Shown one piece after another: positions 42,462-51,466 of a DNA stretch of 64,000 nt. Each line of letters begins with the position of its first letter. Position 1 is the first letter of the stretch. The stretch spans positions 248,001 through 312,000 of the forward strand of contig NZ_WWEN01000005.1 of the NCBI RefSeq assembly GCF_009857745.1, read 5' to 3'. Made by a program: the position numbers and the translations under genes. Source of the stretch: Thalassovita mangrovi. Lineage in GTDB: Bacteria; Pseudomonadota; Alphaproteobacteria; Rhodobacterales; Rhodobacteraceae. The notes beneath the pieces are model-generated. The model made no database searches. It was not told where the DNA came from and saw nothing but the letters and a program-made list of their open reading frames with translations.

Positions 42462-43550
42462 ATGGCTCTCATCCACGACAAACCCGTCCGCGATTGCGGC
42501 ATCTCCGGCAATCTGCACACGCTGCGCGCGCTGCCCGAAACCGTTCACTGGGGCTATTTCCATCCCGAAATCAAACCGGCCCTGCGGATCAAGAGCGGCG
42601 ATCTGGTGATGGTCGAGGCGGTCACCCATCACGCCGGCGACGACCCCGAACTGATGATGGATGAAAACATCACCCGCATCTACACCGAGATCCCCGAAGA
42701 AGACCGCAGCCCCGGCGTGCATATCATGACCGGGCCGATCTATGTCGAAGACGCCGAACCCGGCGACATCATCGAAGTGCGCTATCTGCAGATGGTGCCG
42801 CGCTTCGACTATGGCTCCAACCTCGCCGCCAACTGGGGCAACCTGTATGAGGAATTCGGCAAGACCGAACGGGTCACGATCTATCAGCTCGACCGCAATT
42901 CGATGACCGCGCGGGCGAAATACGCCTATGACGTGGAAGAAACCTATCTGATCCCCGGCCGCATCACCCATTGCCCGCATTGCGACCGCAGCGAAGCCCT
43001 GCCCGGCATCACCGTTCCCGCCCGGCCGCATCTGGGCACCGCGGGCGTGGCGCCTGCGGTGGACGAACGGCTGTCGACCATCCCGCCGGGGCTGCATGGC
43101 GGCAATATCGACAACTGGCGCATCGGCGCCGGGTCGACGATGTATTACCCGGTGCAGGTCAAGGGCGCGCTGTTCTCGGTCGGCGACCCGCATATCAGCC
43201 AGGGTGACGGTGAAATCAGCGGCACCGCGATCGAGGCCTCTCTCGACGTGCTGATGCAGATCATCGTGCGCAAGGATTTCTCCTTCCCCTCGCCGCTGCT
43301 GGAAACGCCGGAATATTTCATCGCCCACGGATTCGATCCCGATCTGAACAAGGCGCAGAAGAATGCTGCGCTCGACATGCTGCACCTTCTGACCGAGGAA
43401 CAGGGCCTGTCGCGGAACGATGCTTACTCACTGATGAGCGTGGCTGCCGATTTTGGCGTCACTCAGGTGGTCGACGGCACCCAGGGCATCCATTGCCGTA
43501 TTGACCGCTCGATCTTCGCCGGAAAAGGTGTGGTGAAAGATCCCGAATGA
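42462..43550 (+). CDS. Acetamidase/formamidase family protein (second copy)
   Basis: 362 aa from the ATG at 42462. Family blocks: HWGYFHPEIKPALRIKSGD, IYVEDAEPGDIIEVRYL, HCPHCDRSEA (a Cys pair absent from the copy at 17 kb), GDPHISQGDGEISGTAIE and the C-terminal DAYSLMSVAADFGVTQVVD. Longer than the 314-aa copy. It lies 69 bases after the Rieske oxygenase and one base before an AraC gene, so it likely hydrolyses an amide formed by, or accompanying, the oxygenase substrate. Confidence 0.88.
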   Translation: MALIHDKPVRDCGISGNLHTLRALPETVHWGYFHPEIKPALRIKSGDLVMVEAVTHHAGDDPELMMDENITRIYTEIPEEDRSPGVHIMTGPIYVEDAEPGDIIEVRYLQMVPRFDYGSNLAANWGNLYEEFGKTERVTIYQLDRNSMTARAKYAYDVEETYLIPGRITHCPHCDRSEALPGITVPARPHLGTAGVAPAVDERLSTIPPGLHGGNIDNWRIGAGSTMYYPVQVKGALFSVGDPHISQGDGEISGTAIEASLDVLMQIIVRKDFSFPSPLLETPEYFIAHGFDPDLNKAQKNAALDMLHLLTEEQGLSRNDAYSLMSVAADFGVTQVVDGTQGIHCRIDRSIFAGKGVVKDPE

Positions 43551-43551
43551 C

Positions 43552-44526
43552 ATGACAGAAAACGGTTCCTGGAGATTCAACACCGATGCGCTGCCGGAGA
43601 ATGAACGCTCCGCGGCGTGGGTCGAAACCCTGCGACGGCTGCGCCTGCCGCTGCATGGCGGGTTGCCCGATCCGAACATGAAGGGCAGCGTGATCGCTGC
43701 CCAATCCCCGCTCGGGTTCGAATTCGCCCTGATCGAGGCGGACCCGATGGTGATCGCAGGCCGCGAGGACACGCCGGAATGGGGTGTCTGGCTCTCGCTC
43801 ACCGTCAAGGGGCGGGGCATGCTGGAAACCGCCGGCCTGCGCGCGCCGGTCGGCAAGGGGATGATCCTCTATGGCGCGACCAACGTGCAGGCCAGCCTGG
43901 ATTTCCGCGAACCGTTCCGCCAGCTATTCGTCAAGATCCCGACCGTAGCGACCGAAGCCCGGCTGATCCGGCCGCTGGCCGGAAAGGTCGGGCTGTTCCC
44001 CGGCCATTCGCCGATCGAGGTCATCTTCCACGACATGCTGCGCGGCGTGGCCTCGGTGATCGGCGACATGACCACCCACCATTTCCGCCCCGTCGAACTG
44101 GCGGTGTCGGAATACCTGACCACCTGCCTGGTGGAATCCTATGGCGACGAACGCCGCTCGGATGCCGAGGCGCAGCGCACCGCGCATTTCCACAGTATCT
44201 GCCAATGCATCGAAGCCTTCCTGTCGGACCCGGAGCTGACCAGCAGCTGCATCGCCAAGGAACAGGGGTTTTCCCAGCGCTACATCCAGCGCCTGTTCAA
44301 CCTGCATGGCGACAATTTTTCCAACTACCTGAAAACCCGGCGGCTGGAACGCTGTTACTACGATCTGATCTCGCCGCTTTCCAGCCAGCTTTCGATTGCC
44401 GAAATCTGCTACCGCTGGGGGTTCAGCGACACTGCCCATTTCAGCCGCTCGTTCCGCAGCCGCTACGGCTTCTCGCCGCGCGATCATCGCCGATCTTTTA
44501 TGCGAGAAACGGAATCCGAGGCGTGA
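43552..44526 (+). CDS. AraC-family regulator (first of a tandem pair)
   Basis: 324 aa. N-terminal AraC-binding-like sensor domain (about 20-200) and a C-terminal AraC helix-turn-helix pair (about 215-318: CIAKEQGFSQRYIQRLFNLHG; SIAEICYRWGFSDTAHFSRSFRSRYG). It starts one base after the acetamidase/formamidase stop, so it is in the Rieske operon and is its likely activator. Confidence 0.88.
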   Translation: MTENGSWRFNTDALPENERSAAWVETLRRLRLPLHGGLPDPNMKGSVIAAQSPLGFEFALIEADPMVIAGREDTPEWGVWLSLTVKGRGMLETAGLRAPVGKGMILYGATNVQASLDFREPFRQLFVKIPTVATEARLIRPLAGKVGLFPGHSPIEVIFHDMLRGVASVIGDMTTHHFRPVELAVSEYLTTCLVESYGDERRSDAEAQRTAHFHSICQCIEAFLSDPELTSSCIAKEQGFSQRYIQRLFNLHGDNFSNYLKTRRLERCYYDLISPLSSQLSIAEICYRWGFSDTAHFSRSFRSRYGFSPRDHRRSFMRETESEA

Positions 44527-44677
44527 CAGCCCCGAAATCCGGCCATTTCGCGTGACATCGCCCCGGCGCGCCGCGACACTCGACAGGTAAGGGAAACAAC
44601 AGAAAGGCCCGCGCGGAATTGCGGTTCCTGACTTCCATACTCCACCCAAAGCAAGGCAGGGGTTCTACCGGTTGGCA

Positions 44678-45580
44678 ATGAAGCGGGACAGTTTCGACCT
44701 CCATGCCTGCGATTACAGCGATGCCCGCGGCGAGCGCGTCTCGATGACGAGCCCGCATGGCATTCGCTTCACGCTGGTCTCCGCCGGGGCGCAGGACATC
44801 CTGCTCGATTACCGCAAGGGCGCGGCCGCGATCTGGCTCGGCCTGGTGCTCGAAGGCGAACTCCATTCGGCTGAGGGTGGCGATGTCTACGGCCCCGGCG
44901 CCTTGCTCTATGGCGGTGAGAAGACTGTGCTGCACGCGACCTTCCCGGGGTCGCACAAGCTGCTGCTGGCGCTTGTCCCCACAGCGCTGATGCGGCGGCG
45001 ACTGCCGGCAGACCTGCCCGGCCAGCCCGGGTTGCTGACCCGCGACAGCGCCCCGGCCATCTTGCTGGCCGATCTGCTGAAATCCGTGGCCGCCAACCTG
45101 CCCGAGGCCAGCCAGGACATGCTGAGCCCAGTCGAAATGGTGCTGCCGGAATTCATCCTCGCGGCGGTGCTGGAAAATGCCGAGGCCAAGTCGCTTGGCG
45201 GGGCGGCCGGGCGGCGCGCCTCAATGCTCGACCGGGTGCGCCAGGCCATCGAAATGCGGCTGGAAGACCCCGATCTGCGACTGAGCGACGTCGCCGATCA
45301 GTTCGGCGTCTCGCAGCGCTATATCCAGAAACTGTTCGAAACCACCGGCGACAGCTTCGGCAGCTATGTCAAGGACCGCCGGTTGGAACATTGCCGCGCC
45401 GACATGAGCAACCCGAACTTCGCCGACAAGACCATATCGGACATCCTGTTTCACTGGGGCTTCAACGACTCGCCCTCGTTCAGCCGGGCGTTCCGGGCCC
45501 GCTACGGCGTGACCCCGCGCGATTTCCGCCGCTCGGCGCACCTGCCCACCCCCTGCGAGCAGCGGAACTGCAGTAACTGA
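44678..45580 (+). CDS. AraC-family regulator (second of a tandem pair)
   Basis: 300 aa from the ATG at 44678 (a TTG two codons earlier is also in frame). C-terminal helix-turn-helix pair (VADQFGVSQRYIQKLFETTG; ISDILFHWGFNDSPSFSRAFRARYG) is clearly related to the preceding AraC protein, while the sensor domains differ. 151 bases separate the two. It may serve the convergent dioxygenase operon or a distant target. Confidence 0.86.
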   Translation: MKRDSFDLHACDYSDARGERVSMTSPHGIRFTLVSAGAQDILLDYRKGAAAIWLGLVLEGELHSAEGGDVYGPGALLYGGEKTVLHATFPGSHKLLLALVPTALMRRRLPADLPGQPGLLTRDSAPAILLADLLKSVAANLPEASQDMLSPVEMVLPEFILAAVLENAEAKSLGGAAGRRASMLDRVRQAIEMRLEDPDLRLSDVADQFGVSQRYIQKLFETTGDSFGSYVKDRRLEHCRADMSNPNFADKTISDILFHWGFNDSPSFSRAFRARYGVTPRDFRRSAHLPTPCEQRNCSN

Positions 45581-45609
45581 ACCTGATCCCCGCCTGATCC
45601 CCTGCCACG

Positions 45610-45635
45610 AAAAAACCGCCCCCTGAGGGGCGGTT
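45610..45635 (-). terminator. Intrinsic terminator of the TauD-type operon (possibly bidirectional)
   Basis: AACCGCCCC (45614-45622) pairs perfectly with GGGGCGGTT (45627-45635) around CTGA. On the minus strand it is followed by six T (A run 45610-45615). It ends the minus-strand operon and may also stop the plus-strand AraC transcript. Confidence 0.88.
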
Positions 45636-45662
45636 CATGTGTTCTTCGCGACCGGGCGGAGG

Positions 45663-46748
45663 TCAGGAAATCAGCCGCGGCACGGCGGCGATGCCGATAT
45701 GGAACCAGGACTTGCGATCCTCCGGCTGGCCGTCGCGCGACTTGTCGCGGCGCTGCACCACGCCGTTCTTGCCGAAGCCCTTGACGATCGGGCGCCCGGT
45801 TTCGCGGCTCAGCCACAGCCGCAGCAGATGGCGGCGGCGCTGCGGTTCGGGGTAATCTTCGAAACCGGTGCGGGCATGCAGCGCGGCATAATTCGACAGC
45901 CACTGGATATCGCCGGGGCGGAAATCCATCTCGATCGCCATCCCCTTTTCATAGGTGATTTCGTCGAACAGCTTGAGAACCTCGACCTGTTCCGGCATCA
46001 GCGCGGGCACCTCGGGATAGGACTCGGCGGCGGTGAAGATATAGGTGGAACCGGCATACATGCTGAACACCCCTTCCTCCATCGACACGATGGGCGAGGT
46101 ATAGGTGTTCGACGGCGCGTTGCTGTCCTGGCGCTTCCAATCCCAGTGGAACGGTTCCAGCAGCAGCGGCGCCAGGTCGGGGCGGCGGCGCAGGATTTCA
46201 TTGTAAATCTCGGCCCCCGAAACCAGGCAGGACGCGCCGCCCTGTTTCGACGGGCGCAGGCACATCAGTGCCACCACGTCGGAACTGTCGGAATGATAGA
46301 CCAGCTTGTCGCGCACCTTGGACGATTTCGCGGTCGGATCGTCCATCGTCTTGTCCGAGGTGGCATAGACATGTTCGATCAGGTCGCCATCCTCGCTCTG
46401 GCGGATCGGGTCACCCATATGCAGGCCGAGGATGTAATAGATCGCCGAGGACAGGGCGTCGGAATAAAGGTGGGGGCGCAGCCCCCGCACCAGAACGAAG
46501 CCACGGCCGTAATCCACGTCGTCGCCCCAGGCGACCACCGCGTCGGCGCAGGCCATCAGCGGATAGTCCGAGGCCCGGACGAAACGCAGGTCGGGGTCTT
46601 CTTCGACGAAGCGGGTGCCCAGGGCCTCCAGCTCGGAAACCTGTTCTTCGTTCAGCATGTAAATCCAGTCCTTCGTGGTCTGGATCTTGTCACCGCGCCA
46701 GGCGGCTTCGCCGGTCACCGGTTGCAGTGAAGTTGTCCGCACATCCAT
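45663..46748 (-). CDS. TauD/TfdA-family 2-oxoglutarate dioxygenase
   Basis: 361 aa; the ATG at 46748 is chosen because AAGGAGA ends 6 bases before it, whereas the ATG two codons earlier abuts the site. Iron ligands H152-x-D154 (LVYHSDSSD) and H291 (ALHART), with a downstream Arg cluster for 2-oxoglutarate (RRRHLLRLW). These enzymes hydroxylate sulfonates, aryloxyacids, betaines and others. It is the last gene of an operon with an extradiol-type dioxygenase and a VOC protein. Confidence 0.88.
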   Translation of the reverse strand: MDVRTTSLQPVTGEAAWRGDKIQTTKDWIYMLNEEQVSELEALGTRFVEEDPDLRFVRASDYPLMACADAVVAWGDDVDYGRGFVLVRGLRPHLYSDALSSAIYYILGLHMGDPIRQSEDGDLIEHVYATSDKTMDDPTAKSSKVRDKLVYHSDSSDVVALMCLRPSKQGGASCLVSGAEIYNEILRRRPDLAPLLLEPFHWDWKRQDSNAPSNTYTSPIVSMEEGVFSMYAGSTYIFTAAESYPEVPALMPEQVEVLKLFDEITYEKGMAIEMDFRPGDIQWLSNYAALHARTGFEDYPEPQRRRHLLRLWLSRETGRPIVKGFGKNGVVQRRDKSRDGQPEDRKSWFHIGIAAVPRLIS

Positions 46749-46769
46749 CGTCATTCTCCTTTGCTCACA

Positions 46770-47264
46770 TCATTCCACGGTTTTTTCAGGGCCGATTTCC
46801 GGGTCCGGGCCGCCCTTGCGCCACAGGATGATCTCGTTGCCCCACGGGTCGCGGAAACCTTCGTTGAACCCGTTGAATTCCTTCCAGTAATGATCGCGCC
46901 ACAGAATTTCGGCGCCGCGTTTCTCGGCCTCGGCCAGGATGCGCTCGACGCTGTCATCCTCGCTGACCAGGATCCAAAGCCGGCTGCGGTGGGTGGCGTC
47001 GTCAGGGATCTTGCGCACGCCCAGGGACTCGATCCGGGGGTGCGGGCGGGCGTTGCGGCTGTGCGAAATGCCGATATGGAAATTGCCCACCTCGCTGTCC
47101 GATCCGTCGGGGTTGAGCATCATGCCGCCGGGCACCAGCCGGTGGAACACGCCCTCGGGGCGGCCTTCGTTGGTCCAGCCGAACACGGCGGCATAGAAAT
47201 CGCCGGTGGCGGAGGGATCGTCGGAAATCAGGTCGGCGAAGATAAGGGTATTGGGATAGGTCAT
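46770..47264 (-). CDS. VOC-superfamily protein (glyoxalase/bleomycin-resistance fold)
   Basis: 164 aa from the ATG at 47264 (a TTG eight codons earlier is also possible). Two beta-alpha-beta-beta-beta repeats: DLISDDPSATGDFYAAVFGW in the first, and a C-terminal GFRDPWGNEIILWRK in the second, with the terminal Glu being a usual metal ligand. VOC proteins include extradiol dioxygenases, epimerases and lyases. The exact reaction is unclear. It lies between the DODA-type and TauD-type genes. Confidence 0.82.
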   Translation of the reverse strand: MTYPNTLIFADLISDDPSATGDFYAAVFGWTNEGRPEGVFHRLVPGGMMLNPDGSDSEVGNFHIGISHSRNARPHPRIESLGVRKIPDDATHRSRLWILVSEDDSVERILAEAEKRGAEILWRDHYWKEFNGFNEGFRDPWGNEIILWRKGGPDPEIGPEKTVE

Positions 47265-47280
47265 TGTCTGGTCTTTCAGG

Positions 47281-48090
47281 TTAGCCAAATCGGTACGCGG
47301 AGATCCGCGCGCTCATGACGATGTCGGTGAAATCGCGGCGGCCGGGGGCATCGCCAGCGGCGCCCGCGGCCACCATCAGCGGCAACAGGTGTTCCTCGGC
47401 CGCGGGCGGATGGGCATCGCGCGCCATCGGTCCCTCGCTCCAGTGCAGCAGCCCGTCCCAACGCGCCTGCGGATCGGCGTTGCGCACGGTATTGGTCAGG
47501 AAGGCGTCGAAGGTTTCCGACCCGGGCGTCGCCCGCGGCGTGTTGAAGGCGCGCATGTTGTGGTAGCTCATGCCCGATCCGACAATCAGCACGTTTTCGT
47601 CGCGCAGCGGCGCCAGCGCCCGGCCAAGCGCAAGGTGATCGCCGGGGTCGAGATTGGTCTTCACCGACATCGGCACCACCGGGATATCGGCATCGGGCAG
47701 CGCGACCAGCAGCGGCACGAATACCCCGTGATCAAAACCGCGCTTGGCATCGGTGCGCACCGGGATGCCCGCCTCGGTCATCAGCTCGACCACCCGGGTC
47801 GACAGCGCGGCCGATCCCTTGGCGGGGAATTTCAGCTGATAGGTATGCGGCGGGAAGCCGAAATAGTCGTAAAGCATCGGCGGGTTCGGCGCCACCGACA
47901 CGGAGAATTCCGGTTCTTCCCAATGGGCGGTAATCACCAGGATCGCATCGGGCCGCTGCGGCAGGCTGTCGATCAGCCCCTTCAGATAGGCGGCGGTCTT
48001 GTCCCAGGTGTCGGCTGGCCCCATGGTCCAGTCCATGAAGAAACATGGACCGCCGCCATGGGGGATGAATAGTGTCGGCTGCGTCGTCAT
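47281..48090 (-). CDS. DODA/LigB-family extradiol dioxygenase
   Basis: 269 aa from the ATG at 48090. Family pattern: PTLFIPHGGGPCFFMDW (H11), VITAHWEEPEF (H56), RGFDHGVFVPLL (H121) and GSGMSYHNMRAF, consistent with metal and catalytic His of 4,5-DOPA-type (class III) extradiol enzymes such as YgiD. It would cleave a catechol ring next to the hydroxyls. First gene of the three-gene operon; the neighbouring Rieske system could supply a diol, but that link is inference. Confidence 0.87.
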   Translation of the reverse strand: MTTQPTLFIPHGGGPCFFMDWTMGPADTWDKTAAYLKGLIDSLPQRPDAILVITAHWEEPEFSVSVAPNPPMLYDYFGFPPHTYQLKFPAKGSAALSTRVVELMTEAGIPVRTDAKRGFDHGVFVPLLVALPDADIPVVPMSVKTNLDPGDHLALGRALAPLRDENVLIVGSGMSYHNMRAFNTPRATPGSETFDAFLTNTVRNADPQARWDGLLHWSEGPMARDAHPPAAEEHLLPLMVAAGAAGDAPGRRDFTDIVMSARISAYRFG

Positions 48091-48559
48091 AATACCCGTC
48101 TTCGTAGCGTTTCCGTGCCGTCCCGGCCGGTGCGACAGGCGCGGCGGCGGGACACATCCAGTAAGCCAGCTGGGACCGGGCAGTTCTTGTCGCCTTGCGC
48201 CCGTTTCGTTGCGCATCGGCGCATCAGAGCGTCACGCCCGGGAAGCCCCCGCAGTGCCCGCAACAGACAAAACAAGGGCGCAGCAACGTCGGCGATACGC
48301 GCGTTCGTGCCCGAGGTTCGGATGATCCCCAACGTCGACGTGCCTGGCGGTCATCGCAATGAAGTCACGGGGGCTTGGCGACTACGACAAAGCCCCCGCT
48401 GTTTGCGGGGGCCGGGGGAAAATGTTGGTTGCGGTGGCCGCAACCGCCGTTGCCTAAGGGAATTGCGATGCCTTAGCCGGAATGGATTCTTCCCAGCAAG
48501 ACGGGCAAAGCCCCATCGCATTCAATCGTTCCCTTCTCGCACGGCACCACGAAAGCCGT
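48091..48559 (-). promoter_or_regulatory. Intergenic region between tctA and the DODA-type operon
   Basis: 469 bases with no gene I can support. It holds the end of the tct transcript (hairpins at 48392-48412 and 48427-48445) and the promoter of the dioxygenase operon. No clear operator was found. Confidence 0.5.
48392..48412 (-). terminator. Terminator-like hairpin after tctA
   Basis: GCCCCCGC (48392-48399) pairs perfectly with GCGGGGGC (48405-48412) around TGTTT; on the minus strand TTTGTCG follows. It lies about 150 bases after the tctA stop. A second perfect hairpin, GGTTGCGG-tgg-CCGCAACC (48427-48445), lies just upstream of it in transcription. Confidence 0.6.
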
Positions 48560-50095
48560 TCACTTGTGATGCCGCGCCACCCGCTCGCCCATCGGCAACC
48601 GGCCCTTCAGCCGCTGAACGATCTTCTTGATCGGGACGACTGTCAGCACCAGAAGCAGCAGCCCCGCGCCAAGCAGGAAGGCGCTTCCGGGCCGTTCCAC
48701 GAAGATCATCGGATCGCCCCGCGACAGCAGCATCGCGCGGCGGAAATATTCCTCCATCATCGGGCCGAGGATGAAACCGATCAGCATCGGCGCCGGTTCG
48801 AACCGGAACAGCCGCAGCACGTAACCGATCACGCCGAATATCAGCGTCGCCCAGACATCCGTGATCGAATTGGAAATGCCGTAGACACCGACGCAGATCA
48901 GCACGATCACGGTCGGATAGAGGTAATGATGCGGCACGCGCAGCAGGCGCACCCAGATGCCGATCAGCGGAATGTTCAGTACCAGCAGGAAAAGGTTGCC
49001 GAACAGGAAACTGACGACCAATCCCCAGAACAGCTCCGGATGATCCGAAATCAGCCGCGGCCCCGGCGTGATGCCATGGATCATCAGCGCGCCCAGCATC
49101 AGCGCCATCGTCGTCGATCCCGGGATGCCCAGCGTCAGGGTCGGGATGAAGGCGGTTTGCGCGGCGGCGTTATTGGCGGTTTCCGGCACCACGACGCCTT
49201 CGATCGCACCCTTGCCGAATTCGGCGCGGCGGCGGTTGATCCGTTTTTCCAGCGCATAGCCGACGAAGCTTGCCACCGTCTGCCCGGTGCCCGGCAGGGT
49301 GCCGAAAAACGACCCCACAGCCGATCCCCTGATCGCGGGCATGATGCTGCGCCCCCATTCCGACGGCGTCGGAAGGAAATTGCGCATCCGCACCTTTTCA
49401 CCGGCATAGCTTTTGGTTGCGCCGCGCAGCGACACCATGACTTCGGAGACGCCGAACAGCCCCATCGCCACCACGACAAGAGACACCCCGTCGCGCAATT
49501 CCTGGATGCCGCCGGTGAAGCGGGTTTCGCCCGAATTCACGTCGACGCCCACCGTGCCCAGAAGGATCCCCAGGCACACCATCATCAGCCCGCGCAACGC
49601 GCCCGATGCGCTGACGATCGAGGCCGCGATCAGCCCCAGTACCATGACCGAAAAATATTCGGCCGGCTGGAACAGCAGCGCGAATTCGGCCAGCTTCGGC
49701 GACAGCAGCACCATCACCACGACCCCGAAAAGCGCCCCGAAGAAGGATGCCATCGCCGTCATGAACAGCGCCACGCCCGCGCGCCCCTGCTGCGCCATGG
49801 GATAACCGTCGATACAGGTCACCGAGGCCGAAGGCGTCCCCGGGATGTTCAGCAGGATCGAGGCGATCGACCCGCCGTATTCGGCGCCGTAATAGACCCC
49901 CGCCAGCATCACCAGCGCCGTTTCCGGCTCAAGATAGAACGACACCGGCAACAGCATCGCCACCGCGGCCAGCGGGCCGACACCGGGCAGCACCCCGATG
50001 AAGGTGCCAAGGAACACGCCGATGAAACAGTAGGTCAGGTTGGTGACGGTCGCGGCGGTGGAAAGCCCGAGGGCGAGGTTTGACAGAAGGTCCAC
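48560..50095 (-). CDS. tctA: Tripartite tricarboxylate transporter, large membrane subunit
   Basis: 511 aa. GTG start at 50095, with GGGGGA ahead of it and 1 base after the tctB stop. About 11-12 helices; conserved TctA segments GTFIGVLPGVGPLAAVAMLLP and YGGSIASILLNIPGTPSAS (twice-repeated G-x-x-G-x-x-x-P-G core). It is the main transport subunit, driven by ion gradients and supplied by the TctC-type binding protein. Confidence 0.92.
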   Translation of the reverse strand: MDLLSNLALGLSTAATVTNLTYCFIGVFLGTFIGVLPGVGPLAAVAMLLPVSFYLEPETALVMLAGVYYGAEYGGSIASILLNIPGTPSASVTCIDGYPMAQQGRAGVALFMTAMASFFGALFGVVVMVLLSPKLAEFALLFQPAEYFSVMVLGLIAASIVSASGALRGLMMVCLGILLGTVGVDVNSGETRFTGGIQELRDGVSLVVVAMGLFGVSEVMVSLRGATKSYAGEKVRMRNFLPTPSEWGRSIMPAIRGSAVGSFFGTLPGTGQTVASFVGYALEKRINRRRAEFGKGAIEGVVVPETANNAAAQTAFIPTLTLGIPGSTTMALMLGALMIHGITPGPRLISDHPELFWGLVVSFLFGNLFLLVLNIPLIGIWVRLLRVPHHYLYPTVIVLICVGVYGISNSITDVWATLIFGVIGYVLRLFRFEPAPMLIGFILGPMMEEYFRRAMLLSRGDPMIFVERPGSAFLLGAGLLLLVLTVVPIKKIVQRLKGRLPMGERVARHHK

Positions 50096-50096
50096 G

Positions 50097-50543
50097 TCAC
50101 ATCCCCCGGATGGCGACAAACGGCATGCCCAGCCCGACCAAGAAGATCAGCCAGACCGCAATCGAAACGGCAAGGGAAAGGATTAGCCGGTGCGCCCAGC
50201 GGACGCCCGGGATCGCCGTGCTGGTGGCGAAAACCGCCAGCCCGGTTGCGGGCAGCACCCCGGCCAGGGGCGTAAAAATGGCAAACCCCGTCACACCGGC
50301 GACAACCCCGAAAACCGCGACCGGATCGGGCCGCAGGGCGGTTTCGGGCTGGCGCAGCCCCTGCACCACCCCGATCGCCGCCAGCACGGCCAGAAGCCCG
50401 CCCACCAACAGCGGAAAAGCCCCCGGCCCCATCCGGCGGAACGACCCGAGATCCAGCGAAGCCACGGCACCAAGCGCAAAGCCCAGCCCCGCGACCAGCA
50501 TGATCAGCGGTCCGATCAGGGATATCATCCCGCGGGAGCGCAT
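50097..50543 (-). CDS. tctB: Tripartite tricarboxylate transporter, small membrane subunit
   Basis: 148 aa with four helices and the TctB pattern (LGSFRRMGPGAFPLLVGGLLA). The ATG at 50543 is decided by GGAGGTGA just before it; this gives a 19-bp overlap with the BMP-like gene. A second in-frame ATG at 50528 would give an ATGA overlap but has no good ribosome site. Confidence 0.88.
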   Translation of the reverse strand: MRSRGMISLIGPLIMLVAGLGFALGAVASLDLGSFRRMGPGAFPLLVGGLLAVLAAIGVVQGLRQPETALRPDPVAVFGVVAGVTGFAIFTPLAGVLPATGLAVFATSTAIPGVRWAHRLILSLAVSIAVWLIFLVGLGMPFVAIRGM

Positions 50544-51466
50544 TGCGTCACCTCCGGTTCGAATTCAGCCCCATCGTAGCTGTCCGGGATCGATATGGAA
50601 CCGGCGCGGATTGCCTCAGCGGTATCCTGAACGAGAAGTGCGACTTCTTTCGGCACATCCGCCCCCAGCGACAGTTCCACGAATTGCCCGTCTGCCAGCC
50701 CGAATTCGACGATCTCGTCGGGGCTCTTGCCGGCCACCATCTCGGCGATGGCCCGTTCCACGCCCAGATCGATCCGCGCGATGGCCGAGGCGATGAACAC
50801 ATCCGGTTCGCTGGCAACCCAGTCGAGCGCATTGCCGATTTGCCGGACATTACCCGCGCGGCAAGCCTCGATCGCCCCCGCGCGTGCGCCGTTCAGCATG
50901 GTGAAGATGACATCGGCCCCGGCTTCGATTTCCGCCGAAGCCCATTGCCGGGTCACCGCGCTGTCATCCTGCGTACCGCAGAAACCGGTCAGGACCTGCG
51001 TATCGGGATTGGCATGGGCCACGCCGGCGACAAAGGCCGCGCGTCCCTTCAGCCCCGGGCGCACCCGGTGGCCGGACAGGTGCCCTACCACGCCGCTGCG
51101 GGTCATCTTCGCGGCAAGCACCCCGGCAAGGAAGGCGGATTCTTCCTGCAGGACATCGTAGCTGGCAAGGTTCGGCCCGGTCCGTTGTCCCTGCACGATG
51201 GCGAAACGCTTGTCCGGGTGCTGCGCGGCGATCTCGGGGGTGGCGATATTGCCCTGCCCCCCGATGAAGACGATCCCGTCGAACTGCGCCACCACCTCGG
51301 CCAGCCGCGCGCGGATCGCATCCTGATCGTACTCGACACCCGAAATGCATTCGATTTCGGCCAGCCCGGCAGATGCCGCGCGTTCGGCACCTGCCAGCGC
51401 GCTGGCGTTGAAACCTGAATCGTGCACCTCACCAACAAAGAAAACGGCTATCTTCACGGCATTCAC
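50525..51466 (-). CDS. BMP-family-like binding protein without export signal
   Basis: 313 aa from a GTG at 51466 (GTGA overlap with tctC); a GTG three codons on (51457) has the better GGAG spacing. The body is of the BMP/Med (PnrA-like) fold: FFVGEVHDSGFNASALAG, VFIGGQGNIATPEIAAQHPDKRFAIV, QEESAFLAGVLAAKMTRSG and GADVIFTMLNGARAGAIEAC. No signal peptide or lipobox precedes it, so it should stay in the cytoplasm. BMP proteins normally feed ABC importers with nucleosides; none is encoded in this operon. A cytosolic ligand sensor is possible. Confidence 0.82.
   Translation of the reverse strand: MNAVKIAVFFVGEVHDSGFNASALAGAERAASAGLAEIECISGVEYDQDAIRARLAEVVAQFDGIVFIGGQGNIATPEIAAQHPDKRFAIVQGQRTGPNLASYDVLQEESAFLAGVLAAKMTRSGVVGHLSGHRVRPGLKGRAAFVAGVAHANPDTQVLTGFCGTQDDSAVTRQWASAEIEAGADVIFTMLNGARAGAIEACRAGNVRQIGNALDWVASEPDVFIASAIARIDLGVERAIAEMVAGKSPDEIVEFGLADGQFVELSLGADVPKEVALLVQDTAEAIRAGSISIPDSYDGAEFEPEVTQCAPAG

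Noticed and set aside
41151-43385. 744-residue minus-strand frame opposite the Rieske and formamidase genes
   Set aside because: His/Gly/Arg-rich shadow of two strongly supported plus-strand genes.
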